Assembly (NCBI GenBank): GCA_905250125.1
Contig: CAJNOL010000008.1
Location: 422,104 to 486,103 of the forward strand
From: Rotaria sordida
Lineage: Eukaryota > Rotifera > Eurotatoria > Philodinida > Philodinidae
DNA: 64,000 bases
Direction of reading: 5' to 3'
Positions within the stretch are counted from its first letter, which is position 1; each line of letters opens with the position of its first letter. The translations under genes and the position numbers were made by a program. A model generated the notes under the pieces. It saw only the letters and a program-made list of their open reading frames with translations. It made no database searches and was not told the origin of the DNA. Positions 49,701 to 62,203 of the stretch are shown here, in pieces.

Positions 49701-51286
49701 TTCTTGTCTGAAGAAAAATTTAATTCATATAAATAATATAAATTAGGACGGTTAAAGATGATGAGATTTAAACCAGATTATATGTAAAATAACTAACTGG
49801 CAAATGTCGTAAAGCATCATTTCACTGAATTCGTAGATTTTACTGAGTAATGACAAAAGATGAAGTGATTGAATTTTCTAAACCCTTACTCCTTCTATTA
49901 ACTTACATGTAGATTTATCTAGGAAATTCATTTGTTTATTTCATCTACTGAAACAAATATCATGATGAAAAAGAGAAACTTAATGAAATTAGCTTAATAT
50001 GAATTTTGTTTTTTTTTATATACTGAAAAAAAATGTGAGAAAAGATATATTGTTCATATCACTTTCAAATTGTAATGATCTTCAAGAATAGAAGAACCGA
50101 TTCAAAATTTTCTAATTATTCATTTTTGATTCTTTGTTGTTCTATGTGTACGAGTCGAAATGTCCTCTATCTACTAACCATATCTCTAGAATTAACAGAA
50201 AACTGCAAACGTCCAAAAATCTGAGGAGATAAAACATTTTCTTTTTAACAAAAAGGTATTGGAACTTTTACATTATTTTACTTTTCCTGAAAAATGACTT
50301 TTCGACAAAAGAATGGAGAATTAGTCATGTTTTTCAAGTAGAGTACATTTGAACGAGTTGAAACTTTTGCTATTAATGCTAGAAAAATTCTTAGGGTGAT
50401 TACTTCTTTTTATTTTAAAACATGATATATTGCTGATTTTTGCTAAAGTTTACCAAGAAAGCTCTAGTTGGAAAAAAACATGCATTTTTTAGAGTGCTCG
50501 CAAGGTTTCTGTTTTTATTCGAATAGAAAGACATAACAGAAAACTAAAAATCCTAGAGATACTCCAAACAGTGTTTGGTATCTATAAACAAATTTTTTAC
50601 TCTATGAACTATATTGCGACTAAAAAAGGAATGATAAGGGAAGGAGGGGTTATTTTTGATCTTTGTGGTTTGAGATTTTTTCTATGAAACAGCATATGAT
50701 CAATTGATCAATAATAACAAAATTATTTTTCTTATGTATAATGTTACAAATTTAGCTTTATCCGTCATGGTAAAGACTATTACTTAAGTGTTTGAGTAAA
50801 TGTTGTTTGTTCATAAGAAACATCTTTATACCAAACTAAAACAAGATCTTCTAAAAGTAAATCACATATTTGATCAATAATTGTTTCTAAATCGATATTT
50901 GTTGCATGTTTTTCAACGATATTTTCTTTTAAATTTTCTTTTGAAGATATCTATTAAAAAGAAATTCGTTTATAATAATTATCTATTTGTTGTATTTACT
51001 TGAACTTGTTCTATAATCCATTTCACTATATTATTATGTTTATTTCTTAATTTTCCGCTATGAACAATTGTATAAGGTTTTGATTGATATATTGCTAATA
51101 TAACACCATAGATTAAACCTTAAAAAAGATTATTTTAAAATTTTTTTTTCTTAATATAAATATCTACATACCAATTGATATTAATGAAAAAGAAATAGTG
51201 AACAGTGAATGATAAATAAAAAAATAGATAAATATACAAATCGTCGGAATGAATAAAATTGAAACTTTATAATATGTCCAAATCAT
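43718..51286 (-). CDS. SNX25: Sorting nexin 25-like (PXA-RGS-PX-Nexin_C)
   Basis: Membrane-anchored RGS-containing sorting nexin, about 910 residues. Exons: 51286-51172, 51118-51000, 50950-50784, 49707-49582, 49521-49349, 49287-49101, 49037-48964, 47835-47654, 47589-47498, 47443-47412, 47355-47222, 47056-46921, 46858-46641, 46579-46448, 46390-46265, 46204 to ~45983, 44451-44401, 44328-43997, 43935-43835, 43774-43718. Phases agree throughout except between 45983 and 44451, where a small exon is probably missing from this model. Order: N-terminal hydrophobic hairpin; PXA domain (LVLVWYKDVSYEQ, LYPEEYPFRLHAYLE, EPDYLNENILYNI, IVTEIMQATAIRNLL); RGS-like domain (YLHQFLETFGTHTLVKFWYD); acidic linker and helix; PX domain (GWVITRTLHSWQQFY); C-terminal nexin domain (RVTYGSTINRQVRRYI, IMLRDIFWPKIPL, RRQQAKQQLLSNIPG). 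These blocks match SNX25, which acts in endosomal trafficking and, in mammals, TGF-beta receptor turnover. The large 1.1-kb and 1.5-kb introns carry repeat-like sequence. Confidence 0.88.
44935..45625 (+). repeat. Dispersed ~650-bp repeat, copy 3
   Basis: Same-orientation relative of 66-715 and inverted relative of 21025-21725. It opens CCACCCCTCAAAAATC, contains GGGAGATATTTAAC, GACATGACAGAGAC, CTTTCGAGAATTCTGTGATG and ends near TTCATACATTTATCTCAAGA. It lies in the SNX25 intron where the exon junction is unresolved. Confidence 0.65.
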
Positions 51287-51417
51287 TGATAATTATCTAA
51301 GAAGAAAAAATTTATTTAATCATGTTCGTTTTTATATTTCGCGCAAAAAAAGATAATAAAAAAATTTATCTGAACAACCAAATCATTTCTTTCTTCTCTT
51401 TTTTTTCTTCATTTTCA
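51287..51417. promoter_or_regulatory. Bidirectional promoter region
   Basis: Only 131 bp separate the start codons of SNX25 (minus) and the small secreted-protein gene (plus), so both promoters and leaders must be in this interval or overlap the opposing gene. It is AT-rich without an obvious TATA box shared by both. Confidence 0.5.
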
Positions 51418-51747
51418 ATGTCTAAATTGATTTTCTATTCTTTTACGATTATTTTCTTTATCGGTCTTTTTAATTTGATATCCGGTGCACCGGGGCAAAA
51501 ACTGAATACTGGAAATGCTGTACAAGTATATGTACCAAAAACTATTGCTAAAGTTGAAGATAATAAAGAAAACGAAACTGAAGAAGATGAACTCGATGAT
51601 ATTATTCATGATGATTCAACGGATAAGACAGAATCAGTAGTTATTATACATAAATCAAATAGTATACGAACGGTATCAATAAATAGAAACAGTTTTTTAT
51701 TAATCGGATTCATATTTTTCATTATTCATTCGAATTGTTTTGTTTAA
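51418..51747 (+). CDS. Small secreted or GPI-anchored acidic protein, 109 residues
   Basis: Unrecognised. Start chosen at MSKLIFYSFTIIFFIGLFN, which gives a clear signal peptide ending near ISGAPG; the longer upstream frame adds a low-complexity stretch that would mask it. The middle (residues ~30-85) is hydrophilic and acidic, with ENETEEDELDDIIHDDSTD, and has one N-glycosylation sequon (NET). The C-terminus is hydrophobic, SFLLIGFIFFIIHSNCFV, following a small-residue/Asn region, as in a GPI-attachment signal. There are no cysteines in the predicted mature part, so it is probably disordered. One exon, divergent from SNX25. Confidence 0.6.
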   Translation: MSKLIFYSFTIIFFIGLFNLISGAPGQKLNTGNAVQVYVPKTIAKVEDNKENETEEDELDDIIHDDSTDKTESVVIIHKSNSIRTVSINRNSFLLIGFIFFIIHSNCFV

Positions 51748-52230
51748 AAAAATAAATTCTTCTGTTTATTATTTGTTGTACATTGTCTTCTCTTTATTGT
51801 TTTTTTAATAACATATAATTAACTATGTAAGAAAGATAGTGTTACTAGTTATAAGAACAACAATGAATCGTTTTTGTTTGCCATATGTGATGATTAGTTG
51901 TTTTCTTTACAAGAAAAAAAAACACCTGATTCAATCAGAAAAATATCGATATTCAAAAATTAAGCTAAACTTGTCGAGTATAGATTCATTCTTGTTGTTT
52001 ACTCGTATTTTTTTAATTCAATTCTGTAATAAACGAAATAGTTAGATAGAACGAGAAAAAGTATCATGAACAATAAATGAGTTACTATGTCTAATTGTAT
52101 TAACTACCAGTATATATATATATAGAAATGAAAACATTAACGTATTATATCATTGCCATATATTTCAGTTAATTGATCGAACTCTTTAATAATAAGGAAA
52201 AATTTATTGAATATCAACTCATAAAAAAAA

Positions 52231-52515
52231 GGGCGCCATATAAGTTCTAGGTCTCAACGAAAATTAGTTTATATGTAAATAAAGACTGATTCCTATTCAA
52301 ATATATCTATACGAGCTTCGACAAGTTTTAGTGAACTATGAATTTATTGTATGTAATGTAACACAATTATACAAATTCATACGTAGAAAAGAGATAATGT
52401 CATTTAAAACATTGTTCTAACTATTCGAAACTCATATAGACACAGTTAGGTAGGAATCACTCTTTATTTACATATAAACTAATTTTCGTTGATACTCAGA
52501 ACTTATAGGACACCC
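52231..52515. mobile_element. Short inverted-repeat element (MITE-like), 285 bp
   Basis: The ends are inverted repeats of about 110 bp: GGGCGCCATATAAGTTCT at the left, and GGGTGTCCTATAAGTTCT reading inward from the right. Inside both arms is the nearly perfect CAACGAAAATTAGTTTATAT block. High arm similarity indicates a younger insertion than the 4.6-kb element. No coding capacity. A target duplication was not clear. Confidence 0.8.
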
Positions 52516-53027
52516 TTGATTGATCAACAACTTCATATTAACACTCATCATTATCGATTATCAGTCAAAGAAGTTGCCAGTAACATTTCTGATATGACTA
52601 AAATATAGAATTCATTTATACTCTCATAACCTACCATTTTGCCCATAGTCGCATAATCTACAGTAAAGAATAGATGTTCTCTAAACATTTAGATCTGTCT
52701 AAAAGCAGATTAGTTTAAAGTGAATTTTATTTCTATATATTCTCGATTCCTTCTCTATCTGTTACTATACTTTTATCACGCAACTGTTATTTTCTTTCGT
52801 TATCATCAATTGCTCTCTCTTAAAGTCTTAGATCATGTGGAAAACTAAAACATCTCAAAATAGCTCCTTTTTTGTCATTAGAGAAAAGTGAAGAGATCAA
52901 TATTTGAATGATACTTGTAATCCATATTAAGATCAAATATCAAGTATAATAAATAAAACAATAAAAGAATCTATTTTATAAGTGATAATCATATTAAATA
53001 TCACAAAAACTAGTAAAAGTAAAGTTA

Positions 53028-53927
53028 TCAATTTGATTTTCTATCTCTTTTAATGGCATATTTCATTTTCTTCCATAATGCAATACACATAATTGGTAAA
53101 CGTTCATCTGTGATATCTTTTTGTTGAATACGTTGATATTGAAATCTAAAAAATAAAACATAAAATTTTTCGTGTTTTTTTAATGAAAGATTTTATTTTT
53201 GTGTTTTGTTTTTACTGAAGTATAATTCGAACTTCATCAAAACGTTTTTGTTGTAAATAACTTAATGCAAGGAATAAATAAGATTTAACTAATGCATTTG
53301 GATCACCAACTTCATTTGATAAACCTATTTGACTTTTTGATATCATTTCAGCTTCTTTTGCCTGAATTTGTCAGTAATTAAAAATAAATAAATCTATTAG
53401 AAATTTATATGAATATTTTTATACCTACGTGCTGTACAGATATTTCACCAAGACATGAATGACCACCACCTAATGTTGATAACCATGCCCATGATGATTC
53501 ATAACGAATACGTCTTGTTAAGACATTTAATTGAATAGATGCCCTATTATATAAACGATTAAAGAATGATAGAATCAAATAAAACTTACCAACAACGATT
53601 AATCCATTCGTCATATTGATTAATTTTATTATGAACTTGTAAATAAATAATATTTTGATGATGACGAATACAACTAAAAATATATTTGAGACATTTTCGG
53701 TTGAATAATGAACGTGAATTCTTATTCAATTGAATGAGAATTTGATAAAATCTTGTGGCAAATTGAGATGATGATGAAAGTTCATTGAGTAATGTCGTGT
53801 AAAAAAAAAGATTTGATGAAATTTGACAATGAATTACTGATAGATTTTTGTTAATGTCATTATCGAATGATTGATGATCCAGTACGAGACAAATTGGTGC
53901 ATTTTTATGACTAATTAATATGGACAT
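53028..53927 (-). CDS. Uncharacterised helical (TPR-like) protein, four exons
   Basis: A 235-residue protein without an assigned family. Exons 53927-53590, 53543-53438, 53361-53216 and 53145-53028 join in consistent phase; the second donor is GTACAG, a weaker site chosen because only it keeps the next exon in frame. The middle has a conserved-looking block, YESSWAWLSTLGGGHSCLGE, followed by helix-turn-helix sequence KSQIGLSNEVGDPNALVKSY then LFLALSYLQQKRFDEVRIIL. That is the pattern of one or two TPR-like helical hairpins, where small residues pack between helices. A basic C-terminus (WKKMKYAIKRDRKSN) ends the protein. No signal peptide or membrane span. The conserved character suggests a eukaryote-wide family of unknown function, but I cannot name it. 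Confidence 0.7.
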
Positions 53928-56244
53928 TGAATAGAGAAAAAGATGAAAAATTGAAATCTGTCAGTTGTTGTCTGATTACTTGTTGAATTCAAAGAAATCT
54001 TAAAATTATCAAAAGAAAGCGATGGGTCCTATTATAGATTGTATCGAAAGAGGGCGTAAGATAACAAATGAAATTTATATTTTTTAATCAACAGAACGAA
54101 TAAGATTCGATTTTGTGAAAACGATTATATCCTGATTTAAGACTAAATGTTCAATTCTATTAAACAATTAAAGTAGATTTATTTATGTCTGTAAATATAT
54201 ATATATATATGACATAGTCCAGATGTACTATTTTTATATGTTGCATGTTTAGTATTATTTCTTTCATTTCAATGATTTGTTTAAGTAATTAATAAATTTC
54301 TTCTGTCTTACAAGAATTTAACTATATTTGAAGTTGGATTTCATTGATTTATATCAGAAGAGTATTTATTTTAAAAATATTTATCATGTAAAAAAAAACA
54401 TAAGAATAATTGTTGTGATTTCAAGCAATAGAAGGATTGATAAATGGATGTAATGTGTGATTGATTTAAAATAGAATATTGTTATTTTTTGAAGAGTCGA
54501 AAGCATACTTTAATAAATCTTTTATGAGCTCACTCGATAGAGATTTTTTTGTCATCTATAAAACCGTTAATTTAGGTTTTTTTATGAGTGACGTTTTCTT
54601 TTAAGGACAAAACTCGAAAGATCAATTCTTTTCAATTGTCCAACAAGGGTAACAAATTAGACAAAAAAAGAATAGTAATTTTTAAAAAAATGTTTCTTTT
54701 AAGTTTCGAATATATTACAAACTTTGTCGTAAATTCTACACATTCGACATTATAATTTTTGATAGAACAAATCTGGCCTTTGAAAAAAATGCTACCAACT
54801 ATTAGTTTCAATCGGTTTTGCTTTGAATGACTACATTAGATATCTTAATTAGGTTATGAAACAATGTAGTCAAACATTCGTTGCTGTTTATGCTGAACAT
54901 TCAAGTTTCCTATACGGAACTAAATGCGAATCGACTTACACAAAGCAACTAATCATTATAGAGAATGGAATGAACAATTGAGTAAGACTTCCTTAGTCTT
55001 TTTTATTTATTAAATTATTACTAAAGTATCCTCGAAAGACATTTCAAGAAGAAAATGATGATTATTTTCTATTATCTATATGATTGTTCATAACGAACTC
55101 TTTGGTTTTCGATGGATGAAAAACTTATAAAAGTTTGTTATAGAATCGATTTCTATTGTTCTATACTACAGTTAAAATATTATTCACATATCGTTTGTTT
55201 AAATTATGTCAACCTTTTCCATATAATCTAAGACGGGAGTCTACAATATCATCTTCATTGTAACATAATATAATGTGTTTGATATTAATTCTAGAAGTAT
55301 TTTCAAAATTATCAACTATTCTACAATGAAAGTTCATAATATAACATAATCATTTTGAAGAATACATTCTGAATTTTTTTAGCATACCTTTTTCATTTTA
55401 ATTCCTACTCTTCATATCTACTTGAAGCAAATGTCTATAAGTTTAATGACTGACACACAATATTGGTCATTCAATTAATAACCTTGTTACTTCTTAACGG
55501 TAGATAATCATTTCTATACAAATAAAAATAGGTTAAAATTAATGTTACTAGGTGATTTTTCACCTAATTAAAGTATTCAATAGACGCATACTATTCATTA
55601 AATATGAATGGTTAACTTAAACAATACGTTTTAATCATTTAAATTAGAGTATACAACAATGAATAGTAATATAAAACCGGTTGCAATGGTTAAAATTAAA
55701 AATCTCAAAGTAAAAATCAAGAGAATAAATAATAATATATACAAGAATAAGAAACATTAAATATGAGTATAAATAGGAATATGTTGCAAAACTCTTCTAG
55801 TTGTGCAGCAAGTGTTACACGAAAGAAAGTAGCAATTATTTTGTAGATTTACTAGAATCTATACAAGTTTTCCTTATTTTGAGTTTTTTGCCTGTTATAG
55901 TTTTCACTATTTTACAATGAATATAGTTTTCATTTGTTCGTAACATTTTGATAAATTCAAAAGATAAATATCGACATCCAATTATCATTCATCAGTGAGA
56001 TCATTTATACATAATCATTCAATAAAGTATATTTTCATTTTTCATATATTACTCTCATCTTCACGATGTGTTGTGTGTGAGAAGTGAAAAAGAACCATGT
56101 TTTTATCAACACTCCAACCAATTATCGTGTTCCTTTTTAATTTACAACGTTATTTACACCTCTTTATTCAAAAATGACTTTTTTAGTTCAAAAAAAAAAA
56201 ACTAGAAACAAAACTTAAGGAGTATTAGTTATGCTTTATATTTT
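53928..56244. other. Intergenic, no supported gene
   Basis: AT-rich sequence between the four-exon gene and the GPCR gene, both minus strand. Short TA and T runs only. No coding segment with splice support, and no repeat arms were identified. Confidence 0.5.
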
Positions 56245-57309
56245 TTAAAAGTGTTCTATAGGATAAATCCAAGCCATGTGCGGTATCTGTTGACGTAATT
56301 GATTTTGTTGATAACAACATAATAAACGATCAAAAAGTCGAATAAGTTCAATACGAAAAAGTTTACCACGAAGTGTATATATAAAAAACATTCCACTTGA
56401 ATTAATATATGAAACAGTAATTAAAATTTGATAAGCAAAATATTCATTATTAATTTGTTGTTGTGATTTTCTTCTTAAACTTGTTGCTGTTAGATAAAAT
56501 TTGATTATAGTTATAGGAACCATACTTATAACAATTAAAACTACCTAAATTAAAAATAAAAATATCAATTTTCCTAAAAAACTTTTTCATTCATATACTT
56601 CGAGTAATAACATTGATATAAGTTGTTTATCACGTCGATTTATTCTATGTATTGGTCGTGGATATGATTGAGTATCTTCAATACGTTTATGACTTTGTTT
56701 TATATTAATTAGCATAGCGGCACCAAAACCTAGCATTAAACTTGGTGGTAAAAAACTATTAAGAATTAAAAAATTAGCTGTATCTATATATGAACATAAT
56801 TGACTTTTAGCTGAACAAATACTCTTAGTTATCAATGATGCTTCAAAACAATAAAAAACTTCAATATAACTTAATGAAGTCAATATTAATATACACGATA
56901 TAATAATAGAAGTTTTTTGACGATTTATCCATTGACGATGAACAATATTTAATGATGACGATAGATATCTATCACTACAAGCTAATACAATCAGCCAAAG
57001 AGATACTGATTGAGATACATATATCATATAAAGATGTATTTTACAAAATATTGATGAATTATATGTTAAATCAATATTAAAACCAATTAAACATCGTATA
57101 AAAGCTCCAAAAATAAGTACGAGAAAATTGAGAAAACTTGATAATAATAAACATAAAACACATGTATTATGACGAAGACGTGGTCGACTAAAGACATAAA
57201 CATTTAATAAATTTCCCAAAGTACCAATAATGAAAAGAAATAAAATTCCATAACGATTTATTGCTGATACATCGACTGTTGCAAGGCGAAACGACGCATT
57301 GTCATCCAT
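56245..57309 (-). CDS. Rhodopsin-family GPCR, neuropeptide receptor-like
   Basis: Seven-helix receptor of 336 residues in two exons (57309-56599 and 56544-56245) with a 54-bp intron in phase 0 just at TM6. TM1 carries the family motif GTLGNLLNVYVF, TM3 begins after a conserved Cys (IFCKIHLYMIY) and ends with CSDRYLSSS, a DRY motif. The third loop is basic (RRDKQLISMLLLE), TM6 is VVLIVISMVPITIIKFYL, and TM7 ends NSSGMFFIYTLRGKLF, a variant of NPxxY in which Pro is replaced by Ser. A second Cys lies in loop 2 (SICSAKSQLC). The pattern resembles the expanded, fast-evolving peptide-receptor-like GPCRs of rotifers and other spiralians. The ligand cannot be predicted. Confidence 0.88.
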
Positions 57310-60015
57310 TGTTTATTTTAGCTTAAATAGTGATTATATGTTATAAGAAAAGAAATCATAAATTTTATAGTTTCTAGAGAAGAAGTAGTAGCATTGATAA
57401 GTTTTTTACGCACTTGATATACAAAAGAAAAAATAATTGATATTTTTTGACGTTTTCCATACAAGAAGATTATTATTCCAGCATGAATAAAAATTATTTA
57501 TCTTGAATAATTTACAGTGGCTTTTAATGTAGTACTATTAACGGGAAAAAAATTTTATATGAGTATTTTTAAGTGTAATGGATACTACTTATGTATTACG
57601 TATTTAGATTACATTTCTAAAATGATCTTGGAATACATTAAATTTTATCTCATCTAGGCATGCGCATAATCTATCCTAAATAGAAAACTTTGCATTAATA
57701 AAAGGGCGTAAAATTTTGGCAATAAAATTATGACTCAAGATCATTAAACTTCTCATTCTACATACTTCGTCACCAGTTTTTGTTGTTGTATAATTTTCTC
57801 AGAGGTGTTTTGACAGATTGATTATTATCAAACACGAATGAACAAAAGCTATCATGCTCATCATTTGATTATATGAATAATTACTGTTTAGCTTTTAGAG
57901 TTATCTCTTTTGAAAACTAGACTAGCTGGCACCTATAAGAAAATAATGACTTTGAATACAAGTATCATATGGTCATCGAGTGAATAGATGATATGCAACT
58001 AAATTTGTCTCGATTTTGTGTTTCATCCTGACCAATATCCGATAAAAATGTTCAATAAATTATAAAGATTACCATAACAACAATTCAAACAACTGACGAG
58101 TAGTTACAAGGAACAAAAACACACATAGCTGTAGCAATACTGACATTCAGTAGATAGCATGAAAAAAACTTATACAATATTGAAATGGATATTATAATGA
58201 GTGTATATATATTGCACTCAGATACAAGTATTATATCGAAAGTATACAAAGAGATAGAGTAAATAGGATTGTTAAGGAATGTATTTGAGGCAAATGACAA
58301 AAAAAAATTAATTTTTTGTACGTCGATGCAATGAATTTATTTTAAAAATTTATAACATTTATTTGCCTCTTTTCTTTATTCTTAGTAGTAATTACTTTTA
58401 TGAATGATAAAAATAAACCGACAGGTCGTGTTTTTTATGATTTAAAATGATTGTATTATCAATTATTGATGTTACTTTTAATTTACCTTGCTTGAGTACC
58501 CAAATATTCTTTTAATCATTTAATACTTTGTTATTGATTAGAATAGTGATATGTTGTAAAAATAAAATATTTTTGTTAATGAGAAAAAAGTCAAATGCAA
58601 TTAAATTTATGATATGGTTGGAAAACTTAAGCATAATTTTTATTGTTAGCATTGAAGAATACACTAACTTTATAATGAAGATGTAAATGATATAGGAAAT
58701 TAGACTTGAAGAAGTGTATTATAAAATCTTGTAGATATCAAGTATGTTTATGCTTTTAATCCAGTTATTTCGTTGATTTCCAGTTTATAATATAATTAAT
58801 AATTCTCAATAGTGTAGTTATCATGTTTCAAGTAACTGACGACCAGAAAAAAAATATTAAAAAAAAACACGCACATTGACAATTATATTTTGACGAAAAA
58901 TAATAAATAGAAAACAATTCTCAATTGATTTTACAATCCCTTATCATATAAAATTTAATCCATCTCAAGTAGAATTCAATAAGAAATATAGAATATAAGT
59001 TGATTTTATCCTTGGAGTTGTATTCTCTGAGGTTCAGCAAATTTTAATAGATATTTGTAGTTAGACTACTTTCAAACACGAAAAACTTCTGTTTATATTC
59101 ATAAATGTTCGAATTTATCAATTGTAATACTTCAGTAATTAATTCATCACTGAAAACGATATTTCTAATATTTTATTTTTCTAAGAATTCAATCAAAACT
59201 GGTCGAGAACATGGTCAGAAAAGTTTTAAACGGGATAGACAAACTTTAGAAATTGATAAATGTAAAGACAACATTGATCTTCTACAATGATTCACGATAG
59301 CAGTACTTTCAAAACTATTAAAACACCCTCAAGACAGATAGTTAGGAAGCTGCGAATCCACGTTTTTGTGAATTCAGATTCGACAGATCTATACTGGAGC
59401 TTTCTACCATTTAATCTAAAGTTATACCGTGGTCGAAACGCTGTACTTGGGTAAGCTGACGTCAACTCTTCTCTATTCAGACTCGAAGGTGCATATGAAT
59501 CGAGGTTGAAATGGAATCTAGATATGGACTCAAATTCGACCTGGATCTAGATCTGGAATGACTCGCAAGTGTCTATAAATAGTTCTTCGATTCTTTTAAA
59601 CTTTTGATTCATGCTGTCGAGGTGGATGCATATGAAGTCACACTTGCACTATTGGTTTGTACTGAATCAAACAAAAAAGCTTCAAAAACAATGGTTTATT
59701 TCATTACTGGTTGTTGTTTTTCATAAATGTCAACGAACTATTAATCTATTTTATAAATTTAGATTCGATATACTTCTAATATCTTTGACATGCTATTGCT
59801 TTGATTTTTAATCATCTCTAGGTACCTATTTTCAGTATGCAATCTACTCCTGATTTATTACATGCATCCGGTAAAAAATAAAAAATAATTTGATAAGTTA
59901 AATATACATTTACTTTCACGATGACGATACACATTTGGCTCACTCTATTTATATCAGCATTGGTAGATTGATTCGTTCTTCGTATCATTTCGTGAGTGCA
60001 GCATTTGAACTGATT
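57310..60015. other. Intergenic, no supported gene
   Basis: Between the GPCR and the O-methyltransferase pseudogene. A patch at about 59340-59600 is less AT-rich and full of GATC/TCGA-type tetranucleotides such as GGATCTAGATCTGGA, suggesting an old element, but no ends were defined. No coding segment is supported. Confidence 0.45.
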
Positions 60016-60990
60016 ATGTCTCAGCATCGGGTAATTTGCTTTCCTAAATATTTCTCATCCATTATCATTCGTTCACTTGAAACGGCTGTATGGATATTTG
60101 CTGAATCAGGTATTGCTGATCATCTTGCAGCTATTGATGCACCGCAAACAGCTAAAGAAATGGCACAAAAACAGGGATGGGATAGTGAATTTCTATATCG
60201 AATCTTACGTACTGTGGCCAATGCTGATAATGTACGTGAAATAAAATCGAATGAAACAATTGAACCAGAAAAAATAAATCGTGTCGAATTAACTGAAGAT
60301 GGTCGTTTTCTCACATCGAATCACTCAAATAGAGCTCGATATTTAATTTGTTGGAAACTAAATCCTGTAATCAAAATAGTTTCACATTATTTGCCTAATT
60401 TAACACGTGAAGATTCTAGTAAAGGTAATAGTATTCAACAAGTAACTAATAACAATGAATCCATGTTCGATTATACTTGAAAAATATTTCACAATCAAAC
60501 AAGATATTTGTTGTGATTTATTCAATGTTATTCAAGAAACAGGAACTGGAAAAGAATTTGAAAAATGAAACATATTTAAAGATCGATATCAAAGTGTAGT
60601 TGGAGATAAGTTTGATGCTAAAACAATTCCATAAACTGATGCTTATATTATGAAAAATATCGTTCATGATTGGAATGATGATCAAACCATTGATATTCTT
60701 AAAGCTATTTGAACAGCATCTAATGGACAATAAATAACCATATTTATTATTGATTTTATTGTATTATCTGATGCTGAGCAAAATAAATTCATTAATCAAA
60801 CTGCACATGCAATCGATATTCACACGATGATATTATTAGATACAAAAGAACGTACTCAAAATCAATATAAATATCTTTGTGAACAAAATAGTTTTCGATT
60901 TAAACATTTATATTGCATGGAAACACCATTCTCAATTATCCAATTAACTAAATATATGATCCGTTCAACTGGTTTCTATTGTATTTATAA
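60016..60990 (+). pseudogene. SAM-dependent O-methyltransferase pseudogene
   Basis: Remnant of a class I-like plant/ASMT-type O-methyltransferase. The intact 5' part (60016-60480) encodes the dimerisation/helical domain: ETAVWIFAESGIADHLAAI, TAKEMAQKQGWDSEFLYRIL, VELTEDGRFLTSN. It stops at TGA 60478. In another frame the C-terminal catalytic half continues: NIFKDRYQSVVGDKFDAKT, DAYIMKNIVHDWNDDQTI with the catalytic-type His in HDW, HTMILLDTKERTQNQYKYL and METPFSIIQLTK. That frame has stops at 60566, 60632, 60710 and 60731, several consistent with single CGA or CAA transitions. The glycine-rich SAM-binding loop (DxGxGxG) is missing between the halves, so a deletion as well as point decay has occurred. 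It cannot make an active enzyme. Confidence 0.85.
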
Positions 60991-61415
60991 AGACTTTTTT
61001 CTCAAAAATGAAAAAAAAAATACAGATTCATTATATATATAAATGTAGATACTGTGATACAACTAGTGATGAGCGGAACCAATCGTTTTTGATTGCAGAT
61101 CCTGTCAAAAAAAAATTGGTTTCCGGTTCTGGCGGGACTGGAGCCATCTTTTCGATGTCTAGCTATAACTTATACTGATTATAAAATTTAATCGATTTTT
61201 TAAAAATATTCAAACGTTTGATCAGCGTCATCTATTGATTTCAGAAATATATATATATATATATGTCTATCATTCGAAGAGAATAATAAAAAATTCCCAA
61301 TTTCGGTTCGGTTCTTTTTTAAAGTATTTGAATTATATTATCAGTTGTTGTTGATATTCTTATTTTCTTTGACAATAGTTTTTATTTCAGACAAAATTTC
61401 TTCTTCTATCTTCAT
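60991..61415. other. Intergenic with possible decayed transposon end
   Basis: Sequence around 61064-61150 (TAGTGATGAGCGGAACC and later TTGGTTTCCGGTTCTGG) and near 61300 (TTTCGGTTCGGTTC) resembles degenerate DNA-transposon ends, but no paired termini or target duplication were confirmed. A TA microsatellite lies at about 61247-61264. Confidence 0.35.
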
Positions 61416-62203
61416 ATGAATATATCATCTGTTGTGCCGAATTTATATATTGATGAATCTTCTCATTTAATACTAATGCATGAGAATTTGTATAAGCTAT
61501 CAATGTTTTCTACGACAACCGAACCATTTTATTGTGATTATCAATGTGATTCAAGATCGATATCAGTATTAGGACATACTGAATATTCAACAAATGATTA
61601 TAATTGTAGATTTATTAATTGGGATTTTAAAATTGTCTTTCTCATTCATTTATTTATTTTTAGTTATTTCCAATTGTACATCATATCAACACTCATCAAC
61701 ACTCATCTATCCACAAGAACCAATGGCCAATACGACTAAAATTCTTATTAATCCATTCTTTGGATCACATTCAACAAATCAAACAAGTGAATCATTGTCA
61801 GAAGTCGAAAACAAATGTCCAACTTTGATCGAACAACAAGAAAAGTCATCAATACCATCACGACATCGAAATCGTTCACCACCATCTAATCGACAAGTAA
61901 TAACATCTTCTAAAAAAAAATCACAAGAACGTCAAAAACGAAAAGCACAACGAACAAAATTTATTCAAGAAAAAGAATTAATATTTAAAAGACAATCATC
62001 ATTATTATCTTCGAAACATAAACATTCTCGGTCATCATCTGATCGATCAGAAAATAAAAAAGAAAAATTAAAACGTTTATATAAGGAATATTCTAATGAA
62101 GATATAGACAAACAATGCAAGCCATTATTACTTAAAGAATATTATGATTTATATCAATATGCTTTTGACAAATATTATCGAAGATTTATTGACGATCAGT
62201 ACT

